Program-made: the position numbers and the translations under genes
Origin: Nonomuraea typhae
GTDB lineage: Bacteria > Actinomycetota > Actinomycetes > Streptosporangiales > Streptosporangiaceae
Assembly: GCF_009760925.1 (NCBI RefSeq)
Contig: NZ_VRLV01000007.1
Coordinates: forward strand, 372,001 to 436,000
Direction of reading: 5' to 3'
DNA: 64,000 bases
In this document: piece by piece, positions 60,101-64,000 of the stretch
Numbering within the stretch: position 1 is the stretch's first letter
Layout: each line of letters starts with the position of its first letter
The notes under the pieces: model-generated
What the model was told of the DNA's origin: nothing
What the model saw: the letters and a program-made list of their open reading frames with translations, nothing else
Database searches by the model: none

Positions 60101-60299
60101 CGGCCTCACCTCCGCCGGGCTGCCCAAACGCACGCCCAAGGCCAACCTGGTGCCGGGTACGGCGGGCCAACCGGCCCAGTCGCTCTCCCCGATGCCGCCG
60201 GTCTCCGCGGACCGGGTCCGCAGCCGGATGGCCAGCTTCCAGCAAGGCGTGCGCCGTGGTCGCGCGGAAGTGGTACGTGAACAGGAGGAACAAGAGTGA
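57174..60299 (+). CDS. Conservon sensor-kinase-like protein (CvnA type) with NIT domain and repeat tail
   Basis: A 1041-residue membrane protein. A short basic lead is followed by a first helix (about 32-52), a NIT-like all-helical sensor domain (about 60-325), a second helix (about 340-362), HAMP, and a HATPase domain with N box 'ELVENAIQFSPKNSQV' and G box 'VSDAGISMTEDEL'. No canonical phospho-accepting His box is visible. The last ~380 residues are Pro/Gln/Ala-rich and disordered, with tandem 8-residue repeats. GTG at 57174. It starts the four-gene conservon that signals through the Roadblock, DUF742 and GTPase proteins. Confidence 0.92.
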   Translation: MTTGNHDSGHAARRDRGKRSLPKFSLRNWRVRWRLTALILVPTVAGVVLGGARVVTSVESVTVYERAQTAAEQSGRIRDLLQMIGLERDTATWMYIAGAAGKELKGNLTARQREVNDLLKSVQDDLATMAGYGPRVEHAVMMVRTSSNVAKIRADKTPTAYRGLTDALLGLHDELSLLTQDAATIGYQRGLSALARAKEEISQQRYQLLVGYYRYRSVDAQEAQRFIASHSRQLDAQALFGAEAGVDLGMKLRNALSSSDYYNSELTKARAIVLAGNKEAGAVFSNHLIEDPNVWFEQNSKVIDALGGIEVLAAERLAKRVADLRNGEIGSAVIAGVAILVLLVLVLLLTVLIARSMVSPLRRLRTEALDIAGFRLPDVVRKLRITGDTSAGEVRPIDIEGQDEIGEVAKAFDEVHRQAVRLAGEEAELRSNISAMFVNLSRRTQTLVERQISLIDGLEKGEQDGTRLADLFKLDHLATRMRRNSENLLVLAGHEPTRRRSQPAKLVDVVRAALSEVEDYERVQVKVHRSTSVLGSAANDLVHLVAELVENAIQFSPKNSQVGVSSSIIEGGGALLSVSDAGISMTEDELGEANRRLAEPPVVDVSVSRRMGLFVVGRLALRHGIRVQLRKGEGAGLIAMVLLPPTLIPDGSQPQPAAQRPAFGGGTVPAQPAFGAAAQTFNSFGSSSYESQELTAQRGRLTGFTADTDGGAFRQDSGTFPSFPSNPSFPSAPAPADPLPRRQPAQQHPSFPSLEQPAYPGVEQSAYPGVDQQPAHGAFPGAEQPAFPGVEQSGYPGADQPAYPSVEQSAYPGAEQSAYPSLDARPPTEQPPAPGTGAFPTRNGTGAFPAASTGSFQAAQPRPNGGYPTPPATRPPVGQPYTTGESRGREQWRNDVPSVDVSPMEPEQEEFLPIFAAVESAWFRKPAADEQPEAAELPRRDEGAPPQDVPSGEETWRTPADAGWRAAAAASDPSLGGLTSAGLPKRTPKANLVPGTAGQPAQSLSPMPPVSADRVRSRMASFQQGVRRGRAEVVREQEEQE
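59436..59639 (+). repeat. 24-bp tandem repeats in the conservon sensor tail
   Basis: Eight units coding for EQ-x-AYPGV/A-like octapeptides (24 bp each, one expanded to 36 bp at 59484-59519). Third-position differences show ordinary drift. Such repeats change number by slippage and likely form a flexible linker or binding surface on the cytoplasmic tail. Confidence 0.9.
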
Positions 60300-60327
60300 G
60301 CGAGCGTCCTGCCGCTAGGGAGGTAGC

Positions 60328-60750
60328 GTGACTACCCTTAGCCACGAGGCGCACCGGTTCGACTGGCTGATCACCGACTTCGTGAGGAACACTCCCGGGG
60401 TCGCCCACGCCGTCGTCGTCTCCGCCGATGGGTTGTGCCTGGCCAGTTCCGAGGGTTTCCCCCCGGACCGCGCCGACCAGCTCGCCGCCGTCTCCGCCGG
60501 GCTGCTCAGCCTGACGGTCGGCGCCTCCCGGGTCTTCGAGGGCGGCGCCGTCACCCAGACGGTCGTGGAGATGCAGCGCGGCCTGCTGCTGGTCATGGCG
60601 ATCAGCGACGGCTCCGTGCTCACCGTGCTGGCCGCCCCCGACTGCGACATGGGGCTGGTGGCCTACCAGATGACGCTGCTCGTCGACCGTGCCGGCCAGG
60701 CCCTCACGCCCGCCCTGCGTGCGGAGCTCCAGGCCGCCAGGACGCGGTGA
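60328..60750 (+). CDS. Roadblock/LC7-domain protein (CvnB type)
   Basis: A 140-residue cytosolic protein covering a single Roadblock/LC7 fold ('WLITDFVRNTPGVAHAVVVS', 'DQLAAVSAGLLSLTVGAS', 'LLLVMAISDGSVLTVLA'). Start is GTG at 60328 with GGGAGG upstream. It probably acts as GTPase-regulating adapter for the CvnD-type protein. Follows the sensor gene by 28 bases. Confidence 0.95.
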   Translation: MTTLSHEAHRFDWLITDFVRNTPGVAHAVVVSADGLCLASSEGFPPDRADQLAAVSAGLLSLTVGASRVFEGGAVTQTVVEMQRGLLLVMAISDGSVLTVLAAPDCDMGLVAYQMTLLVDRAGQALTPALRAELQAARTR

Positions 60751-60776
60751 TGCCATGAGACTGATGGGACAGGCCC

Positions 60777-61133
60777 GTGTATGGCAGTGACGGGGACGAC
60801 GAGCCCCTGTTCCGCCCATACGCGGTAACCGGCGGTCGGTCAGAACCGCGCTATCACCTGGCCATGGAGACGCTGGTGTCGTCCATGTCGGTCCCTGATG
60901 ACGAGCTGTCCCTGCTCACCCCCGAGCAGGATGCCATCATGCAGCTCTGCCGCACCTTCCGGTCGGTCGCCGAGATCTCGGCGCTGCTCCGGGTGCCGCT
61001 CGGCGTGGCGCGTGTGCTGGTGGCGGACATGTCCGACGAAGGACTCGTCCGCCTCCACCAGCCGCGTCTCGCCCAGGGACAGCCAGACCTCAACATGCTC
61101 GAAAGGGTGCTCAGTGGACTTCGCAGGCTCTAG
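60777..61133 (+). CDS. DUF742 protein (CvnC type)
   Basis: A 118-residue protein with 'LFRPYAVTGGRSEPRYHLAM' at the N-terminus and a winged-helix-like body ('MQLCRTFRSVAEISALLRVP', 'GLVRLHQP'). GTG at 60777 is the only start after an in-frame stop. Third conservon gene; overlaps the GTPase gene by 20 bases. Confidence 0.93.
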   Translation: MYGSDGDDEPLFRPYAVTGGRSEPRYHLAMETLVSSMSVPDDELSLLTPEQDAIMQLCRTFRSVAEISALLRVPLGVARVLVADMSDEGLVRLHQPRLAQGQPDLNMLERVLSGLRRL

Positions 61134-61689
61134 CGCCGGCCTCACCTCGACGAAGATCGTCGTGGCCGGGGGCTTCGGCGTGGGCAAGACGACGTTCGTG
61201 GGGGCGGTGTCCGAGATCCTCCCGCTCACCACGGAAGCGGTCATGACAGACGCGTCCGCGGGCATCGACGACCTCGGCATGACTCCGAACAAGCAGACCA
61301 CCACGGTGGCGATGGACTTCGGCCGGCTCTCGCTCGACCGGGACCTCATCCTGTACCTGTTCGGCACGCCCGGTCAGCACCGCTTCTGGTTCATGTGGGA
61401 TGACCTGGTCCGCGGCGCGATCGGCGCCGTCGTGCTGCTGGACACGCGCCGCCTGGCCGACAGCTTCCCCGCGATCGACTACTTCGAGGAGGCCAAGCTG
61501 CCCTTCGTCGTGGGCGTCAACGGCTGGGACGGCCAGTTCCCGCACGGGGAGGAGGAGGTGCGCGAGGCGCTGGCGCTGCCCGCGCACGTCCCGATCGTGC
61601 AGACCGACGCGCGTCACCGCGAGTCGGTCAAGGCCACGCTGATCGCCCTGGTCGAGCACGTGGTCCGCATCCGGGCCGCGCACGTCTGA
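61114..61689 (+). CDS. Conservon GTPase (CvnD type)
   Basis: A 191-residue small GTPase. P-loop 'GGFGVGKTTFVGAV', switch II 'GTPGQHRFWFMWDDL', and 'NGWDG' in place of NKxD. GTG at 61114 with AAAGGG upstream; the longer frame is a shadow of the DUF742 gene. It is the effector arm of the membrane complex. No cytochrome P450 gene follows, unlike several Streptomyces conservons. A strong terminator follows. Confidence 0.95.
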   Translation: MDFAGSSAGLTSTKIVVAGGFGVGKTTFVGAVSEILPLTTEAVMTDASAGIDDLGMTPNKQTTTVAMDFGRLSLDRDLILYLFGTPGQHRFWFMWDDLVRGAIGAVVLLDTRRLADSFPAIDYFEEAKLPFVVGVNGWDGQFPHGEEEVREALALPAHVPIVQTDARHRESVKATLIALVEHVVRIRAAHV

Positions 61690-61706
61690 CACCTGCCGGT
61701 ACGGCG

Positions 61707-61741
61707 GAGCGGCCCTCTCCCGATCGGGGAGAGGGCCGCTC
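61707..61741. terminator. Bidirectional terminator between the conservon and the RHS gene
   Basis: GAGCGGCCCTCTCCC (61707-61721) pairs perfectly with GGGAGAGGGCCGCTC (61727-61741), a 15-bp stem with a 5-base loop, between two convergent genes. No long T-tract on either side. Confidence 0.85.
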
Positions 61742-61756
61742 CTTCGTCAATCCGGA

Positions 61757-64000
61757 TCAGCGGAAGATGCCCCGCCAGCGCTTCCAGATCTTGCGGCCGT
61801 ACTTCCAGCCACGGTAGACGCCGTACCCGGTGCCGCCCACGGCGCCGAGCACCGCTCCGCCGCCCCAGGCCGCCGCGCCGTACGCGCACCTCCACGACCG
61901 GGTCCGCCAGCCGCAGTAGCCGCCGTACCCGGCGCCGGCCATGGCGCCGAAGTAGCTGCCCCGGCTGGCCGCCACGCGGCCGTAGTGGCTGACGCGGTAG
62001 CCGGCCCGGTAGCCCCGGCGGCCCCACCGCTTGCCCCAGCTCCAGGCGCGCGGGCCCCACTTCCTGGCCGCGCCCCAGGCCGCGCGCCCGCCCCTGGCGC
62101 ACCAGCGGATGCACGCCTGGATGCCGATGCGCACCAGGAAGGCCCACTGGCCGTCGAGGTCGGTGCAGTTGACCGGGTCCCCGAGGCAGTACTCGTAGGC
62201 GTTGGCGCTGCCGCCGGCGACCGGGTCGATCTGCAGGAACCGGCCCAGCTCCGGCGAGTAGAGCCGGACGCCCATGAGGATCACGCCGTCCAGCGTCTCG
62301 GCCGAGCGCTGCTTGCCGCCGAGCCAGTTGTAGCGGCGGGCCTGCGAGCGCGAGACGCCGAACTCGTCGGCGTCCAGCACGGTCGCCGCGCCGGTGTCGA
62401 GCGCGAGCTCGGCGGCCACGTCCCCGTGCAGGGTGGTGAGCTGGAGGCGCACCTGCCCGGGGCCGGCGGTGACGGCGGCCAGGTCGCCGTCGACGCCGTT
62501 GACGTTCCTGGAGAGCTGCCCGTTCGGCCCGCTGATCCAGGACGGGGTGTCCCCTTCGGCGTCGTAGTGGTTGACGGACGTGCCCGCCTCGCCGGTGGCC
62601 GCGCGGAAGCGGTCGGCGGGGTCGAGCGTCCAGGTCATCTCCTTGCCGCCGAGGCTCTGCTTGGCGACCAGGTCGTTGACGTGGTACTCGAACGCGGCGC
62701 CGCCGGGCAGCGACGTCGTGCGGCCGAGCTGGTCGTACGACGGGCCGGTCAGCCGGTCGCCGGAGTCATAGCCCCAGGTGGTGACCGTGGCCGAGGACTC
62801 GTCGGCCGCGCACTCGCGCACCGACTTCCTGGTCCGGTTGGTGTTGGCGTCGAAGCCGTAGGCGCGCAGCTCGCACCGCTCGCCCAGCGTCTCCTTGGCC
62901 GAGGTCAACCGGCCGGCCTGGTCGTAGCCGTAGACGCGCTCGTAGCCGGCGTCGCTGCGCGTGTGCGTGATCCACGCCCCGTGCACCGACTCCACGACCT
63001 GCTCGCTCATGATCGGCTCGGCGACGCCGTCCTTGGTGTAGACGCGGGAGACGTCCGCACCGGTCTCGTCGTCGATCGCGGTCACGCGCAGCCCGCCGGG
63101 CAGGCCGCCGGCGGCGAACTGGCCGTCGGCGTCGTAGGCGGCGGTGAACGTGCCGGCCGCCGAGTCGGTCACCGAGACGGCCAGGCCCCGGGGCTCCGCG
63201 GCGTGGTCGTAGGCGTAGACGCGGCTGGACGGCGCCGAGTCGGAGACCTTGACGGTACGGCCGAGCAGGTCGTACTCCGTCCTGGTCACGCCGCCGTCGG
63301 CGTCGGTGTAGGAGATCGTCCGGCCCAGCTTGTCGTGCACCTCCACGACGCGCTCGGTGACGGCGCCCGCGGCGTCGAGACGCTGCTTCTCCTGCACGTC
63401 GCCGCTGTCCGGCGCGTAGTACAGGTTGCTCGTCTGCAGCGGCTTGCCGAGCCCGCCGGTGAACCACGAGGTGAGCGGCCGGTCGGCCGCGTCGTAGGCG
63501 GTGTGGGTGGTCTTGGTCACGCCGTTGGCCGTCTCGGCCACCGTGGCCGGGTTGCCGAAACGGGTGTACGTGGTGAGCTTGGCCGGCATCTCGTCGGGGT
63601 TCGCGCCCCCGCCGACGACCTTGCCGGCCGGCGCCACCCGGCAGACCAGGCCGGACCAGGCCGGCTTGCCGCCACAGGGCGCGGCGCCCGTCGCGGTGTA
63701 GTAGGCGGTCACCACGGTGGCCGCGTCGTTGCCCTTCGGCAGCGTCGACCTGGTCGCCCTTCCTTCGGCGTCGTAGGCGGTGGTGGTGACCAGGTTCAGG
63801 CCGCCGGGGTCCTTGACCGTCTTCGTGGCCAGGCCCAGCTTCCAGTCGTACTCGGTGGTCGTGGTCCTGACGCCGGTGTCGGCGCCGGCGTTGAGCGGGC
63901 GGGCGCCGACGCTCACCTTGGTGACGAGGTTCTTGGTCGGCGCGTCGGCCGGCCGGCCCTCGTCGTAGGCGTTGACGGTGTGCTTCCTGACCACGCCCTC
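61757..64000 (-). CDS. RHS-repeat protein, C-terminal 747 residues, N-terminus beyond the window
   Basis: An open frame enters at 64000 and ends at 61757. Multiple YD/RHS repeats are visible ('TAYDAEGRATRSTLPKGND', 'YDKLGRTISYTDADGG'-like units, 'YDQAGRLTSAKE', 'YDSGDRLTGPSYDQLGRT'). The core ends with 'RLYSPELGRFLQIDP' and 'YEYCLGDPVNCTDLDGQW'. After it comes a ~128-residue tail very rich in Trp, Arg and Gly with glycine-zipper-like stretches ('GGGAVLGAVGG'), and no known enzyme motifs. RHS proteins often carry a toxin there. No immunity gene lies downstream; the next gene is the convergent conservon GTPase. Confidence 0.9.
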   Translation of the reverse strand, partial: EGVVRKHTVNAYDEGRPADAPTKNLVTKVSVGARPLNAGADTGVRTTTTEYDWKLGLATKTVKDPGGLNLVTTTAYDAEGRATRSTLPKGNDAATVVTAYYTATGAAPCGGKPAWSGLVCRVAPAGKVVGGGANPDEMPAKLTTYTRFGNPATVAETANGVTKTTHTAYDAADRPLTSWFTGGLGKPLQTSNLYYAPDSGDVQEKQRLDAAGAVTERVVEVHDKLGRTISYTDADGGVTRTEYDLLGRTVKVSDSAPSSRVYAYDHAAEPRGLAVSVTDSAAGTFTAAYDADGQFAAGGLPGGLRVTAIDDETGADVSRVYTKDGVAEPIMSEQVVESVHGAWITHTRSDAGYERVYGYDQAGRLTSAKETLGERCELRAYGFDANTNRTRKSVRECAADESSATVTTWGYDSGDRLTGPSYDQLGRTTSLPGGAAFEYHVNDLVAKQSLGGKEMTWTLDPADRFRAATGEAGTSVNHYDAEGDTPSWISGPNGQLSRNVNGVDGDLAAVTAGPGQVRLQLTTLHGDVAAELALDTGAATVLDADEFGVSRSQARRYNWLGGKQRSAETLDGVILMGVRLYSPELGRFLQIDPVAGGSANAYEYCLGDPVNCTDLDGQWAFLVRIGIQACIRWCARGGRAAWGAARKWGPRAWSWGKRWGRRGYRAGYRVSHYGRVAASRGSYFGAMAGAGYGGYCGWRTRSWRCAYGAAAWGGGAVLGAVGGTGYGVYRGWKYGRKIWKRWRGIFR

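Noticed and set aside
56952..60293. A minus-strand open frame of over 1100 codons across the conservon sensor gene
   Set aside because: It is antisense to a clear multi-domain gene, has Gly/Ala/Val/Arg-biased shadow composition and no family motif; GC-rich genes produce such frames by chance.

Overview
The window is high-GC DNA from a filamentous actinomycete, most likely of the Streptosporangiales (Nonomuraea/Streptosporangium type). The reasons are strongly G/C-ending codons throughout, frequent GTG and TTG starts, a four-gene conservon (sensor kinase, Roadblock, DUF742, GTPase), an HrdD-type sigma factor behind a SigR-like promoter, an IdeR/DmdR-type iron box, GlnR-like boxes before amt, and several secreted hydrolases. 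The genus is an inference. No tRNA, rRNA, CRISPR array or complete insertion sequence was seen.

Layout. 1-1291: a small accessory patch with a partial small gene, a DUF6247-like gene and a duplicated 3' end of sdaA. 1292-4500: sdaA, gcvH and gcvT on the minus strand behind a tandem glycine riboswitch. 4483-10222: a proton antiporter-like protein and two secreted metallopeptidases (M28 and M4) sharing the same C-terminal modules. 10307-16459: a LysR regulator, then a gamma-glutamyl amine catabolism cluster (PuuD-like hydrolase, SDR, aldehyde dehydrogenase, glutamine synthetase-like ligase) with a divergent FadR-type regulator. 16433-20094: a large membrane-anchored KAP-like NTPase and folD. 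20091-30259: a carbohydrate locus (DUF2264 protein, DeoR/LacI hybrid regulator, ABC importer without its ATPase, hydroxyacid dehydrogenase, parallel beta-helix protein, lipoprotein). 30326-38180: a membrane protein, an AbiEii-type nucleotidyltransferase pair, a DUF4331-TPR-NicO metal-transport-like cluster and an ABC exporter.

38241-47813 holds histidine utilisation genes (hutU, an RpiR-type regulator, an allantoate amidohydrolase-like gene, hutF, hutI) in two blocks, interrupted by a PadR-controlled DrrAB-like exporter, an SDR and an orphan PIN-domain gene. The two hut blocks start with almost the same 17-bp inverted-repeat motif, which suggests one regulator. 47923-52941 holds the sigma factor, a siderophore-binding lipoprotein and several small regulator/enzyme pairs with clear palindromic operators. 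53121-57039 is amt-glnK-glnD for nitrogen control. 57174-61689 is the conservon. 61757-64000 is the C-terminal part of an RHS-repeat protein, cut by the window end.

Physiologically much of the window concerns nitrogen: glycine cleavage and serine deamination, amine gamma-glutamylation, histidine breakdown to glutamate, ammonium uptake and PII signalling. Among the less explained items, the best candidates for a new system are the DUF4331-TPR-NicO cluster, the KAP-like membrane NTPase, and the tryptophan/arginine/glycine-rich tail of the RHS protein.
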